DNA of 64,000 bases, taken from the NCBI RefSeq assembly GCF_030268885.1, contig NZ_BSSA01000001.1:248001-312000 (forward strand). Reading direction: 5' to 3'. Of this stretch, positions 26,735 to 35,928 are shown in pieces. Within the stretch, counting starts at the first letter, position 1. Every line of letters begins with the position of its first letter. The notes beneath the pieces are model-generated. The model was not told where the DNA came from and searched no databases. It worked only from the letters and a program-made list of their open reading frames with translations. The position numbers and the translations under genes were made by a program. The DNA is from Kitasatospora phosalacinea. GTDB taxonomy: Bacteria; Actinomycetota; Actinomycetes; Streptomycetales; Streptomycetaceae.

Positions 26735-28096
26735 GTGAGTCCCCATACCGTGGCCCCCGAGCCGCACCCCGCCGAAGCACTGGAAGCACCGGGAACGCGG
26801 GAAGCACGGGAAGTACGGGAAGCACCGGGCGGAACACCCGCCGGAGCGCCCACCGCACCCGCACCCGCGGCCGCCACCGCCGCGGACCCCGCCGAACCGC
26901 CCGCCGCCGCAACGGCGGTGACCCCCACCGCCGCCCTGCCCGGCCTCCCGCGCACCCTCACCACGCGGGCCCGAACCCTCGCCGCGGCCGTCCGCAAGCG
27001 CTGCGCCGACCTCGCCCGGATCGAATCCCCCTCCGGCGACGCGGCCCGGCTCGACTCGCTCGCCGAGGAACTCGCCGCGGGCTACGCCGCCACCGGCGCC
27101 ACCACCGTCCGGCAGCGCTGCGACCACGGCGACCACCTCGTCCTGGACTGGCCCGGACAGCAGGAGGACCTCCCGCACCTGCTGGTGGTCGGCCACCACG
27201 ACACCGTCTGGCCGGTCGGCACCCTCACCGACTGGCCGGTCGAGGAGCGCGACGGGCGGCTCACCGGCCCCGGCGTCCTCGACATGAAGGGCGGACTCGC
27301 CCTGCTGGAAGGCGCGTTCGCGCTCCTCGCCGACCTCGGGCAGCGGCCGCACCGGCCCGTCCGGATGGTGATCGTCTCCGACGAGGAGGTCGGCAGCCCC
27401 GACGGCCGCCGCCTGGTCGAACGCCACCTGCGCGGCGCCGCCGCCGTCCTCGGACTCGAACCCGGACACCCCGACGGCCGTCTCAAGACCGCCCGCCGCG
27501 GCTCCACCCGGGTCCGGCTCACCGTGACCGGGCGCGAGGCCCACGCGGGCAACGACGCCGCCGACGGCGTCTCCGCGATCGACGAGCTCGTCGACCAGTT
27601 GATCGACGTCCGCGGCCTCGCCCGCCAACCCGGCACCGAACTCAACACCGGACGGATCGACGGCGGCACCCGCGCCAACGTCATCGCCGGACGGGCCGAA
27701 GCCGAACTCGGACTGCGCTTCGCCACCACCGAGGCCCAGCGCCGCACCCTCGACACCCTCGCCCACCTCACCCCCCACCGGCCCGGCGCCGACGTCCGCA
27801 CCGAGGTCCTCTCCAGCCGCCCGGCCTGGCCCGAACGCACCGGCAACCCGCTGCTGCGCCACGTCCGCTCGCTGGCCGCCGCCCTCGGCCAGCACCTCGA
27901 CGGCGCCCCCGCGGGCGGCGCGGGGGACACCAACCTGGCCGGGGCGAGGGGGCTGCCGACCCTGGACGGCCTCGGCGCGGTCGGCGGCGGCCCGCACGCC
28001 CGCACCGAACACCTGCGGGTCGACCAACTGGGCCCCCGCATCGCCCTGCTGGCCGCGCTGCTGGCGGTGCCGCTGCCCAGGCTGCGCGAGCGGTAG
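26735..28096 (+). CDS. M20-family metallopeptidase (glutamate carboxypeptidase-like)
   Basis: 453 residues. After a ~65-residue Ala/Pro/Glu-rich N-terminal extension of low complexity, the M20 catalytic domain shows VVGHHDTVWP (His155 metal ligand), LDMKGG (Asp183 bridging), SDEEVGS (Glu217 base, Glu218 ligand), and the dimerisation domain REAHAGNDAADGVSA. Nearest to CPG2-type carboxypeptidases. No signal peptide, so cytoplasmic. GTG at 26735. Confidence 0.85.
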   Translation: MSPHTVAPEPHPAEALEAPGTREAREVREAPGGTPAGAPTAPAPAAATAADPAEPPAAATAVTPTAALPGLPRTLTTRARTLAAAVRKRCADLARIESPSGDAARLDSLAEELAAGYAATGATTVRQRCDHGDHLVLDWPGQQEDLPHLLVVGHHDTVWPVGTLTDWPVEERDGRLTGPGVLDMKGGLALLEGAFALLADLGQRPHRPVRMVIVSDEEVGSPDGRRLVERHLRGAAAVLGLEPGHPDGRLKTARRGSTRVRLTVTGREAHAGNDAADGVSAIDELVDQLIDVRGLARQPGTELNTGRIDGGTRANVIAGRAEAELGLRFATTEAQRRTLDTLAHLTPHRPGADVRTEVLSSRPAWPERTGNPLLRHVRSLAAALGQHLDGAPAGGAGDTNLAGARGLPTLDGLGAVGGGPHARTEHLRVDQLGPRIALLAALLAVPLPRLRER

Positions 28097-28110
28097 GGGG
28101 CGCGTGTATC

Positions 28111-28264
28111 CAGGGGCCCGGGGAACGGCGGGGCCGGGGCTGCTGCGGGTTCACTGCCGGTGCGTGCGGTGGCTTCGGGTTCCGTTCGGGCGGCCCGAAG
28201 CAGCACGGACCCCCGACGGGCTCCGGCCGCCAGCAGTACGGACCCGCCGTTCCCCGGGCCCCTG
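28111..28264. mobile_element. 154-bp palindromic element with 22-bp terminal inverted repeats (MITE-like candidate)
   Basis: A perfect 22-base repeat beginning CAGGGGCCCGGGGAACGG (28111-28132) returns inverted at 28243-28264. Both ends are flanked by the same trinucleotide ATC (28108-28110 and 28265-28267). An inner stem GCTTCGGG/CCCGAAGC adds structure. No ORF inside. Could be a non-autonomous transposable element or a structured RNA/terminator between the M20 gene and paaA. Confidence 0.5.
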
Positions 28265-28286
28265 ATCACCGCTCTCCGTGACCTCC

Positions 28287-28337
28287 TTGCCAGCGCCTGG
28301 GCGCTGTGTACAGAATGGAACCGACCGAACGGTCAGT
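28287..28337 (+). promoter_or_regulatory. paa operon promoter with TetR-type operator
   Basis: TTGCCA (28287-28292), 16-base spacer, TACAGA (28309-28314). Just downstream, 28320-28337 reads ACCGACCGAACGGTCAGT, an inverted repeat with core GACCG-N2-CGGTC (28323-28334). Position over the transcription start suits repression; PaaR-type TetR regulators of paa genes bind sites of this form. Confidence 0.7.
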
Positions 28338-28350
28338 CGGGAGGTGGGTC

Positions 28351-29298
28351 GTGGAGACGCAGGCTCAGGCGCAGGCGCAGTTCGACGCGGTGGTGGCCGC
28401 CGAGCAGCGGGTGGAGCCGCGGGACTGGATGCCGGACGCGTACCGGGCGACGCTGGTGCGGCAGATCGCGCAGCACGCCCACTCGGAGATCATCGGCATG
28501 CAGCCCGAGGGCAACTGGCTGACCCGGGCGCCCTCGCTGCGCCGCAAGGCGATCCTGCTGGCCAAGGCCCAGGACGAGGCCGGGCACGGGCTGTACCTGT
28601 ACGCGGCGGCGGAGACCCTCGGGGTGGACCGCGCCGAGCTGACCGAGAAGCTGATCGACGGCCGGCAGAAGTACTCCTCGATCTTCAACTACCCGACGCT
28701 GACCTTCGCCGACGTCGGCGTGATCGGCTGGCTGGTGGACGGTGCGGCGATCTGCAACCAGGTCCCGCTGTGCCGGTGCAGCTACGGGCCGTACGCCCGG
28801 GCGATGGTGCGGATCTGCAAGGAGGAGTCCTTCCACCAGCGGCAGGGCTACGAACTGCTGATGACGCTGATGGCCGGGACGGACGCCCAGCGCGCCATGG
28901 TGCAGGACGCGGTGGACCGCTGGTGGTGGCCCTCGCTGATGATGTTCGGCCCGCCGGACGGCGCCTCGCCCAACAGCGAGCGCTCGATGGCCTGGCGGAT
29001 CAAGCGGCACAGCAACGACGAACTGCGCCAGCGCTTCGTCGACATGACCGTCCCGCAGGCCGAGCACCTGGGCGTGGTGCTGCCCGACCCGGAGCTGGCC
29101 TGGAACGCGGAGCGCGGCAGCTGGGACTTCGGCGAACCGGACTGGTCCGAGCTGCAGCAGGTGATCAAGGGCCACGGCCCGTGCAACGCGCAGCGGATCG
29201 AGCGGCGCCGGGCGGCCCACGAGGACGGTGCCTGGGTGCGCGAGGCGGCCTCGGCGTACGCGGCCAAGCAGGCTGCGCGAGAAGGGAGTTCGGGATGA
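28351..29298 (+). CDS. paaA: 1,2-phenylacetyl-CoA epoxidase, catalytic subunit A
   Basis: 315 residues, ferritin-like di-iron fold. Iron ligands lie in [14 protein letters not shown] and [13 protein letters not shown] (ExxH motifs). PaaA epoxidises the aromatic ring of phenylacetyl-CoA, the key step of phenylacetate degradation. GTG at 28351 has GGGAGG seven bases upstream. First gene of paaABCDE. Confidence 0.95.
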   Translation: METQAQAQAQFDAVVAAEQRVEPRDWMPDAYRATLVRQIAQHAHSEIIGMQPEGNWLTRAPSLRRKAILLAKAQDEAGHGLYLYAAAETLGVDRAELTEKLIDGRQKYSSIFNYPTLTFADVGVIGWLVDGAAICNQVPLCRCSYGPYARAMVRICKEESFHQRQGYELLMTLMAGTDAQRAMVQDAVDRWWWPSLMMFGPPDGASPNSERSMAWRIKRHSNDELRQRFVDMTVPQAEHLGVVLPDPELAWNAERGSWDFGEPDWSELQQVIKGHGPCNAQRIERRRAAHEDGAWVREAASAYAAKQAAREGSSG

Positions 29299-29588
29299 GC
29301 GGGGAACGGTCCTCCTGGCCGCTGTACGAGGTGTTCGTGCGGCCCCGGCGCGGGCTGAACCACGTGCACGTCGGGTCGCTGCACGCGTCCGACGACACGA
29401 TGGCGCTGCTCGCGGCGCGCGACCTGTACACCCGGCGCAACGAGGGGGTGAGCCTGTGGGTGGTCCGCTCGGACGCGATCACCGCGTCCAGCCCGGACGA
29501 GCAGGACCCGTTCTTCGCGCCGAGCGGGGACAAGGTGTACCGGCACCCGACGTTCTACCCGATCCCCGAGGACGTCCCACACATCTGA
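29295..29588 (+). CDS. paaB: phenylacetyl-CoA epoxidase subunit B
   Basis: 97 residues; PaaB family block [20 protein letters not shown] ... [20 protein letters not shown] overlaps the paaA stop (ATGA). Small structural subunit of the multicomponent oxygenase. Confidence 0.95.
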   Translation: MSGERSSWPLYEVFVRPRRGLNHVHVGSLHASDDTMALLAARDLYTRRNEGVSLWVVRSDAITASSPDEQDPFFAPSGDKVYRHPTFYPIPEDVPHI

Positions 29589-29620
29589 CGTACCGTCAAC
29601 AACCTGGCAGGGAAGGCGAC

Positions 29621-30502
29621 ATGAGCGACGACCACGTGTACCTCTCGCTGGCCGAGGCGGGCCCGGGGCCGGAGGGCGAGGCCCGCTGGGCGTACGGCAC
29701 GGGGTTCGCCGACCCGCTGCTGGGGGTGGACGCGGCGGCGCCGGAGGGGATCGACCCGGCCGACCTCGCCGCGTACTGCCTGATGCTGGGCGACGACGCG
29801 CTGGTGCTCTCGCAGCGGCTGATCCAGTGGATCACCCGGGCACCGGAGCTGGAGGAGGAGGTGGCGCTCGCCAACCTCGGCCTCGACCTGCTCGGCCAGG
29901 CCCGCCGCCTGCTCACCCGGGCCGGCCAGCTGGACGGCAGCGGCCGCGGCGAGGACGAACTCGCCTACTGGCGCCCGGAGTCCGAGTACCGCAACGTGCG
30001 ACTGGTGGAGCTGGAGAACGGCGACTTCGCGCAGTGCGTGGTGCGGCTGCTGCTGTTCGCCACCGCCCGCGAGGAGCTGTACCGGCGCCTGGCCGACCAC
30101 GCCGACCCGGTGCTGTCGGCCGTCGCGGCGCTCGGCGTCAAGGAGTTGGCGTACCACCGGGAGTACGCGGCCGCCTGGACGGTGCGGCTCGGCGACGGCA
30201 CCGAGGAGTCGCACCGGCGGATGCGGGCCGCCCTGGACGCCCTCTGGCCCTGGCTGGAGGAGCTGTTCACCCCGCACGAGGTCGAACTGCGGCTCGGCGT
30301 CGACCCCTCGTCGCTGCGCGAACCCGTACTCGCCGCGCTGGCGGGGGTGCTGGCCGAGGCCACGCTGCCCGTCCCCGACCTCCCCGGCCGGGCGTACGTC
30401 AACGGGCGGGCCGGGCGGCACGGGGTGCACACCGAGGCGATGGGGCCGCTGCTGGCCGAACTGCAGGTGGTGGCCCGGGCGCACCCGGGGGCGACGTGGT
30501 GA
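29621..30502 (+). CDS. paaC: phenylacetyl-CoA epoxidase structural subunit C
   Basis: 293 residues, ferritin-like subunit partner of PaaA: YCLMLGDDALVLSQRLIQW, GLDLLGQARRLL, and KELAYHREYAAAWTVRLGDG. Ribosome site AGGGAAGG before the ATG at 29621; 32-bp gap after paaB. Confidence 0.94.
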   Translation: MSDDHVYLSLAEAGPGPEGEARWAYGTGFADPLLGVDAAAPEGIDPADLAAYCLMLGDDALVLSQRLIQWITRAPELEEEVALANLGLDLLGQARRLLTRAGQLDGSGRGEDELAYWRPESEYRNVRLVELENGDFAQCVVRLLLFATAREELYRRLADHADPVLSAVAALGVKELAYHREYAAAWTVRLGDGTEESHRRMRAALDALWPWLEELFTPHEVELRLGVDPSSLREPVLAALAGVLAEATLPVPDLPGRAYVNGRAGRHGVHTEAMGPLLAELQVVARAHPGATW

Positions 30503-30981
30503 GCACCCTGCTGGAGCGCGCCCGGGAGGTCGCCGCCGCCGTGCCCGACCCCGAACTGCCCATGCTCACCCTGGCGGACCTCGGCGTGCTGGCCGACGTC
30601 GAGGAGGCGGACGGGACGGTCACCGCCTGGCTGACCCCCACCTACTCCGGCTGCCCGGCCGTCGCCGAGATGGCCGCCGACGTGGCCCGCAGGCTGCGGG
30701 CCGCCGGGTTCGCCGAGGTGCAGGTGCGGCTGCGGATCGACCCGCCCTGGTCCAGCGACCGGATCAGCGCCGAGGGCCGCCGCAAGCTCGCCGAGGCCGG
30801 CATCGCGCCCCCGCACCCCGGCGGACTGCTGCAACTCGCCCCCACCAGGCGGGCGGTGGCCTGCCCGCAGTGCGGGTCCGCGGACACCGAGGAGCTCTCC
30901 CGGTTCGGCTCCACCGCCTGCAAGTCGCTGTGGCGGTGCCGCAGTTGCCGCGAACCCTTCGACCGGATCAAGGAGATCTGA
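30499..30981 (+). CDS. paaD: phenylacetate degradation maturation protein D
   Basis: 160 residues, MIP18/DUF59 domain (VPDPELPMLTLADLGVL ... TPTYSGCPAV) and a C-terminal four-cysteine zinc-ribbon-like module (CPQCGSADT ... CRSCREPFD). PaaD is thought to help assemble the Fe-S cluster of PaaE. GTG overlaps the paaC stop (GTGA). Confidence 0.93.
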   Translation: MSTLLERAREVAAAVPDPELPMLTLADLGVLADVEEADGTVTAWLTPTYSGCPAVAEMAADVARRLRAAGFAEVQVRLRIDPPWSSDRISAEGRRKLAEAGIAPPHPGGLLQLAPTRRAVACPQCGSADTEELSRFGSTACKSLWRCRSCREPFDRIKEI

Positions 30982-32048
30982 TGGCCGTCCGCCGCCCGCG
31001 GTTCCACCCGCTGCCGATCGGCACCCTGGAACGGCTCTGCGAGGACGCCGTCGCGGTCACCTTCGACGTCCCCGCCGACCTCGCCGCCGAGTTCGCCTTC
31101 CGCCCCGGCCAGAGCCTCACCCTGCGCCGGACGGTCGACGGCGCCGACGAGCGCCGCTCCTACTCGCTCTGCTCCCCGGTCGGCGGCCCGCTGCGGATCG
31201 CCGTCCGGGAGGTCCCCGGCGGACTGTTCTCGCACTGGCTGGTGAGCGAGGCCGAGCCCGGCGAGGTCGTCGACGTCCTGCCCCCCGCCGGGGCGTTCGC
31301 CGCCGACCCGGCCGAACCCGGCGAGCACGTGCTGATCGCGGCGGGCTCCGGCATCACCCCCGTGCTCTCCATCGCCGCCTCCGTCCTGGCCGGGCACCCC
31401 GCGTCCAGGGTCACCCTGCTGTACGGCAACCGGCGCAGCGACACCGTGATGTTCGCCGACGAGCTCGCCGACCTCAAGGACCGCTACCTGGACCGCTTCC
31501 AACTCGTCCACGTGCTCTCCCGGGAGAGCCGCGACGCCGAACTCCTCAGCGGACGCCTCGACCCCGACCGGGTCACCGCCCTGCTGACCGCCCTGGTCGA
31601 CGCCCCCGCCGTCGACCACTGGTGGCTGTGCGGGCCGTACGGGATGGTGCTCGGGACGAAGCAACTGCTGGCCGAACTCGGCGTCCCCGCCGGGCGGGTG
31701 CACCAGGAGCTGTTCCACGCCGACGACGAGCGCCCCGAGGAGCGGCACGCCGAACCCGCCCCGGACGCCGCCGCCAGCGAGGTCACCCTCGTCCTCGACG
31801 GCCGCTCCAGCACCCTGGCCCTGCCGCGCGACCGCTCCGTCCTGGACGGCGCCCAACGCGCCCGCCCCGACCTGCCGTTCGCCTGCAAGGGCGGCGTCTG
31901 CGGCACCTGCCGCGCCCTGGTCCGCGACGGCGAGGTCGAGATGCGGCGCAACTTCGCCCTGGAGGAGGCCGAGTTGGCGGCCGGGTACGTCCTCACCTGC
32001 CAGGCCCGGCCGGTCTCCGACAAGGTCACCGTCGACTACGACGCGTGA
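30981..32048 (+). CDS. paaE: phenylacetyl-CoA epoxidase reductase subunit E
   Basis: 355 residues: FAD domain (RRSYSLCSP), NAD domain (AAGSGITPVLSI) and a C-terminal plant-type 2Fe-2S ferredoxin with CKGGVCGTC...C. Passes electrons from NADPH to PaaA. TGATG overlap with paaD. The operon stops here; no paaK ligase or paaG/Z in the window. Confidence 0.95.
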   Translation: MAVRRPRFHPLPIGTLERLCEDAVAVTFDVPADLAAEFAFRPGQSLTLRRTVDGADERRSYSLCSPVGGPLRIAVREVPGGLFSHWLVSEAEPGEVVDVLPPAGAFAADPAEPGEHVLIAAGSGITPVLSIAASVLAGHPASRVTLLYGNRRSDTVMFADELADLKDRYLDRFQLVHVLSRESRDAELLSGRLDPDRVTALLTALVDAPAVDHWWLCGPYGMVLGTKQLLAELGVPAGRVHQELFHADDERPEERHAEPAPDAAASEVTLVLDGRSSTLALPRDRSVLDGAQRARPDLPFACKGGVCGTCRALVRDGEVEMRRNFALEEAELAAGYVLTCQARPVSDKVTVDYDA

Positions 32049-32051
32049 CCC

Positions 32052-32741
32052 TCAGGCCCGTTCGGCCACCGCGTCGATCAGGGCGGCCAGTTCGGCGGGG
32101 CGGGTGAACATCGGCCAGTGGCCGGAGTCCAGGTCGACGTACTCGATCCGCTCCATCCGGGACACCTCCGGCGCCGCGCCCTGCGCGACCCACTCCCGCA
32201 CCTGCTCCGGCGGGGCCTCGGCGCACAGCATCGTCACCGGCACGCCGTACCGCCGCTCGTCCGACAGCCGGACCGGCGCCTGCGCGACCCCCGCCGGGAC
32301 GGGGACGGCGTCCGCCTCGAACCGGGCCCGCGCCTCCCCGTCCAGGTCCGCGCTGGTGGGCCCCGCGAAGGGCTCCCACCCGGGGAACGGCACCACGCCG
32401 TCGACCACCGGGAACAGGTCCGCGTACGGGTGCCCGTCCTGGTGCGGGAAGCCGTCCACCAGCACCAGCCCGGCGACCTCGCCCGGCCGGGCGTCCACCG
32501 CCATCCACCCCAGCGAGCAGCCCGCCGAGTGCGCCACCAGCAGCGGCTTCCCCGCCGCCGCGTCCACCGCGGCGAGCACCGTCGCGAGTTGCTCCGCCAG
32601 CGTTGCGTCCGTCCGCCCGTCCCCCTGGCCGGGCAGGGTCAGCGGCACCGGGCGGTGGCCGCGTTCGGCCAGGGCGGGCACCACCGCGTCCCAGGCGGTG
32701 GAGCCGTTCAGCCAGAGGCCGCCGATCAACAGGACGTCCAT
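32052..32741 (-). CDS. alpha/beta hydrolase
   Basis: 229 residues; oxyanion strand LLIGGLWLNGS, nucleophile in HSAGCSLG (Ser about 71), late His in LDSGHWPMFT. Good ribosome site GAGGGG. Convergent with paaE (three bases apart) and divergent from the WYL regulator, which may control it. Confidence 0.82.
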   Translation of the reverse strand: MDVLLIGGLWLNGSTAWDAVVPALAERGHRPVPLTLPGQGDGRTDATLAEQLATVLAAVDAAAGKPLLVAHSAGCSLGWMAVDARPGEVAGLVLVDGFPHQDGHPYADLFPVVDGVVPFPGWEPFAGPTSADLDGEARARFEADAVPVPAGVAQAPVRLSDERRYGVPVTMLCAEAPPEQVREWVAQGAAPEVSRMERIEYVDLDSGHWPMFTRPAELAALIDAVAERA

Positions 32742-32873
32742 GGGAGTCCCCTCCGTTCAACGGGGCCGCGAGCGGCCCGTTCGAGCAGGTCACCGTCCAT
32801 GCTAGGAAGGGTTCAGGACGATCGGCTTCCGGAATGTGCAGCGGAGTTCGGAGGCGGTCCGTACGCTGTCGGT

Positions 32874-33860
32874 GTGTCGAGCACTGGGAGCAGCCCCACC
32901 GCCCGGGCGTTGCGGGCGCTGGAGATCCTGCGGGAGCGGCCGGGGACGACCTCGGAGCAGTTGGCGGAGCGGCTGGGGGTGACGGACCGGGCCGCCCGGC
33001 GGTACGTGGCGATCCTGCGGGAGGCCGGGGTGCCGGTGGAGTCGGAGCGGGGGCCGTACGGGGGCTACCGGCTGGGGCGGGGGGCGCGGCTGGCACCCGT
33101 CTCGTTCACGCAGGAGGAGGCGCTCGGGCTGGTGATGGCGGTGCTGGACGGCCGTCCGGCCGCCACCGACCCGGACGACCTGGTGGGGGCGGCGCTCGGC
33201 AAGGTGGTGCGGGCGCTGCCGGAGGCGATCGGACGGCAGGCCGCCGCGCTGCGGGCGCACGCCGCGGCCGCGCCCGACCCGTACCCGGCGCACCCGGACC
33301 CGGCGGTGGCCAGCACGCTGGTGGAGGCGATCGCGGCGCGGCGGCGGGTGCTGATCGGCTACCGCAGCGGTGGCGGCGGCGAGGAGTGGCGGGCGGAGGT
33401 GGACCCGTGGGCGGTGGTGGTGCGCCGGGCCCGCTGGTACCTGCTGTGCCACTCGCACCGGGCCGACGCCGTCCGCACCTACCGGATCGACCGGGTCCGG
33501 ACCGCCGAGCAGTGCGGCACGCCGTTCACCATGCCGGAGGGCCTCGACCCGGTCGCCGTGCTGGAGGAGCACCTGGGCACCGGCTGGGCGTTCCGCACCC
33601 TGGTGCGCTTCGACGCCCCGTTCGAGCAGGTCGCCCCGTGGACCGGCCCGGCGATGGGGCGGCTGCGGCCGGACGGGGCGGGCTGCGTGCTGGAGGGCAG
33701 CACCCGCAACCCGGCGATGTACGCGGGGGAGTGGCTGGCGGCCGTCCCGTTCCCGTTCCAGGTCCTGGAGGGGCCCGAACTGCGGGCGGCGGTCGCCGCG
33801 CTGGCGGCCAGGTTCACCGAGGCGGCGGCAGCGGCCGGAGAGCCGGGCGCCCAGGGCTGA
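32874..33860 (+). CDS. DeoR-type HTH / WYL-domain transcription regulator
   Basis: 328 residues: N-terminal winged helix (TTSEQLAERLGVTDRAARRYV), WYL domain (RARWYLLCHSH), C-terminal WCX-like extension. WYL domains bind ligands or nucleic acid. GTG at 32874 follows TACGCT by six bases, so the mRNA is probably leaderless. Divergent from the alpha/beta hydrolase gene, a likely target. Confidence 0.87.
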   Translation: MSSTGSSPTARALRALEILRERPGTTSEQLAERLGVTDRAARRYVAILREAGVPVESERGPYGGYRLGRGARLAPVSFTQEEALGLVMAVLDGRPAATDPDDLVGAALGKVVRALPEAIGRQAAALRAHAAAAPDPYPAHPDPAVASTLVEAIAARRRVLIGYRSGGGGEEWRAEVDPWAVVVRRARWYLLCHSHRADAVRTYRIDRVRTAEQCGTPFTMPEGLDPVAVLEEHLGTGWAFRTLVRFDAPFEQVAPWTGPAMGRLRPDGAGCVLEGSTRNPAMYAGEWLAAVPFPFQVLEGPELRAAVAALAARFTEAAAAAGEPGAQG

Positions 33861-33888
33861 GCCGGGCCGCCGGGCTACGCTGCCGATC

Positions 33889-35679
33889 ATGACGCAGGAG
33901 CAGTCGCAGGACGGGCCGGCCGACTGGGCCCGGGAACTGGCCGCGGGCCGGGGCTCGGCCGCGGAGCACTGGCGACACCTCCCGGGGTGGGACCGGGGGA
34001 TCGAGATGCACCGGCTGCTGCCGCAGCTGTTCCGCCTGCTGGAGGAGGCCTCCCAGCCGGGCCGGACCAGTCTGCTGGAGGTCCTGGCGGACCGGGCGGA
34101 CGACCTCCGGCGCACCCGCTCGGCGCACCGGGAGCGGGCACTGCAGCTGTACGCCGCCGAGTGGGAACGGATCGTCGGACTGCTCGACGACGAACGGGCC
34201 GAGACGAGGCGCCTGGCCGCCCGGCTGCTGGCGGCGGTGCGGCCCGGACGCCCGGAGGCGACCGCCGCGCTGAAGGACCGGGCGGGGGTCGAGTCGTCGC
34301 CGGAGACCCTGGCCCGACTCCTCACCGCCGTCGGCGCGCAGGGCCCGGGAGACGGGGCCGCCGCCTGGCTGCGATGCTGGCTCGACCACCCCGCACCCCC
34401 GGTGCGGCTCTCCGCCGCGCTGGCCCTGCTCGAACTGCCGGACGGGGACGGGGCGGGAGTCGACGGCCTCGGCGAACGGGCGGCGCGGCTGCTGGGCGAG
34501 CCCGGGGCGTGGCAGGCGCGGCCGTACCCGCTCGCCGGGCCGTTCGGCCGCGCGCTGCGCGACCGCCCCCGGGAGGCGGCTCGGTTCGTCACCGCGCTGG
34601 CCGGTCGGCCCGGGGGGACGGAACAGCGGGTCGCGGTCGGGGTGGCCATCGAACAGCTGCGGCGCCGACGCCGCCCCGCCGAGGCGCACTGGCGCACCGT
34701 GCTCGGCACCGGCAAGGGGGAGGGCTCCCACGAGGCCCGGCTCCTGCTGGCCCGCAGCGGCCGGGCGCTCGCCCCGTACGCCGACGAGCTGCTGGCCCTG
34801 GTCGAGGCGGAGCCGGGCGACACGTGGCTCCGGGAGGGCGCCCTGGTCGCGCTGGTCGCGCTGGGCGACCGGCGCGTACTGCCGTACTACCGGGACGAGT
34901 TCGGAGGGCAGCTGCTGCCCGTCGGCGCGCCGCCCCCGGACTGGGCGGCGGACCTGCTGCCTACCGTGCGCCGCGTCCTCGGCAGGGCGAAGCGGTTGCG
35001 CCGGTGGGAGGTCCGCGGTCTGGACGAGGCACTGAGGGTGGCCCGGAGCTGGGGCCCGGCCGCCGCACCCCTGGCCCAGAAACTGACCGCGCTGCTGGAC
35101 GCCCCCTCGATCACCGCCCGGGCAGCCGCCGAGGCCCTGGGTGAGATCGGCTCGCAAGCCGCCCCGGCCGCCGGGGAGTTGGCCCGGCTCGCGACCGGCC
35201 GCCCCTGGCACGGGGCCCAGACCGCCGCCTGGGCGCACTGGCGGATCACCGGTGATCCGGGCTTGGCGCTGCGCACCGTCGGCGCGGCTGCCCGGGCCGG
35301 GCTCGGCCACCCGGTGTACCGCTACCTCGCCGCACTCGGGCCGCTGGCCCTCGACTTCGCCGAACCGGTCCGGGAACTCCTGGACGCACCGGGCGAGTTC
35401 AGCCGGGTCGGCGCGGCCGTAGCCTGGTGGCGCATCACCGGCGACCCGGCCCCCGCCCTCCCCGTCCTGCTGCGCCAACTCGCCGGACCGGCCGACGGCA
35501 CGGCGGGCGAGCCGACCCTGCGGGCGGTCCGGCTGCTGGGCGAGATCGGCGCCCCCGCCGGGGTGGCCGCGCCACCGTTGCGCGCCCTGCTCGCTGCCGA
35601 ACGGCGCCACGGCGCGACCATCGCCCTGGACGAGGAACTGTGCGCGGCGGCCCGGACGGCGCTGGAACGGCTGGGCTGA
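33889..35679 (+). CDS. HEAT-repeat-like protein
   Basis: 596 residues, almost wholly alpha-helical with repeated units such as TRRLAARLLAAVRP, VRLSAALALLELPDG, ARAAAEALGEIGSQAA, TLRAVRLLGEIGAPA and two copies of WWRITGDP/HWRITGDP. Alpha-solenoid of the HEAT/armadillo kind, likely a protein-binding scaffold; role unknown. ATG at 33889 follows TACGCT plus seven bases (leaderless). Confidence 0.75.
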   Translation: MTQEQSQDGPADWARELAAGRGSAAEHWRHLPGWDRGIEMHRLLPQLFRLLEEASQPGRTSLLEVLADRADDLRRTRSAHRERALQLYAAEWERIVGLLDDERAETRRLAARLLAAVRPGRPEATAALKDRAGVESSPETLARLLTAVGAQGPGDGAAAWLRCWLDHPAPPVRLSAALALLELPDGDGAGVDGLGERAARLLGEPGAWQARPYPLAGPFGRALRDRPREAARFVTALAGRPGGTEQRVAVGVAIEQLRRRRRPAEAHWRTVLGTGKGEGSHEARLLLARSGRALAPYADELLALVEAEPGDTWLREGALVALVALGDRRVLPYYRDEFGGQLLPVGAPPPDWAADLLPTVRRVLGRAKRLRRWEVRGLDEALRVARSWGPAAAPLAQKLTALLDAPSITARAAAEALGEIGSQAAPAAGELARLATGRPWHGAQTAAWAHWRITGDPGLALRTVGAAARAGLGHPVYRYLAALGPLALDFAEPVRELLDAPGEFSRVGAAVAWWRITGDPAPALPVLLRQLAGPADGTAGEPTLRAVRLLGEIGAPAGVAAPPLRALLAAERRHGATIALDEELCAAARTALERLG

Positions 35680-35928
35680 GGCGGGGCGAGGGGCAGCGGG
35701 GCCGGGAACGGGGCTCGGCGGTGCGGCGCGGCCGGGTCGTCGTCGCGGGCAGTGCCGGTTCCCGGTGGCGCCGCGCCGGGCCGGCGGCGGGCGGGGAGCC
35801 GGGCACGGCGGCCGGGCGGCGTCGGAGCGGCTCGGGGGACAAGAGGGGGCGCGGCTCCGGGAGTGCGCTTCGACGCCACCGTGGCCGCGGACGTCGGCAC
35901 CGGCAGCCGCCCGGGGCCCCGGGCCCGG
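35680..35928. other. intergenic, no gene seen
   Basis: GC-rich (over 80%) stretch between the convergent HEAT-like and monooxygenase genes, with several GGCGCCGCGCCGG-type self-complementary runs (35764-35800) that could terminate both. No coding bias in any frame. Confidence 0.5.
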
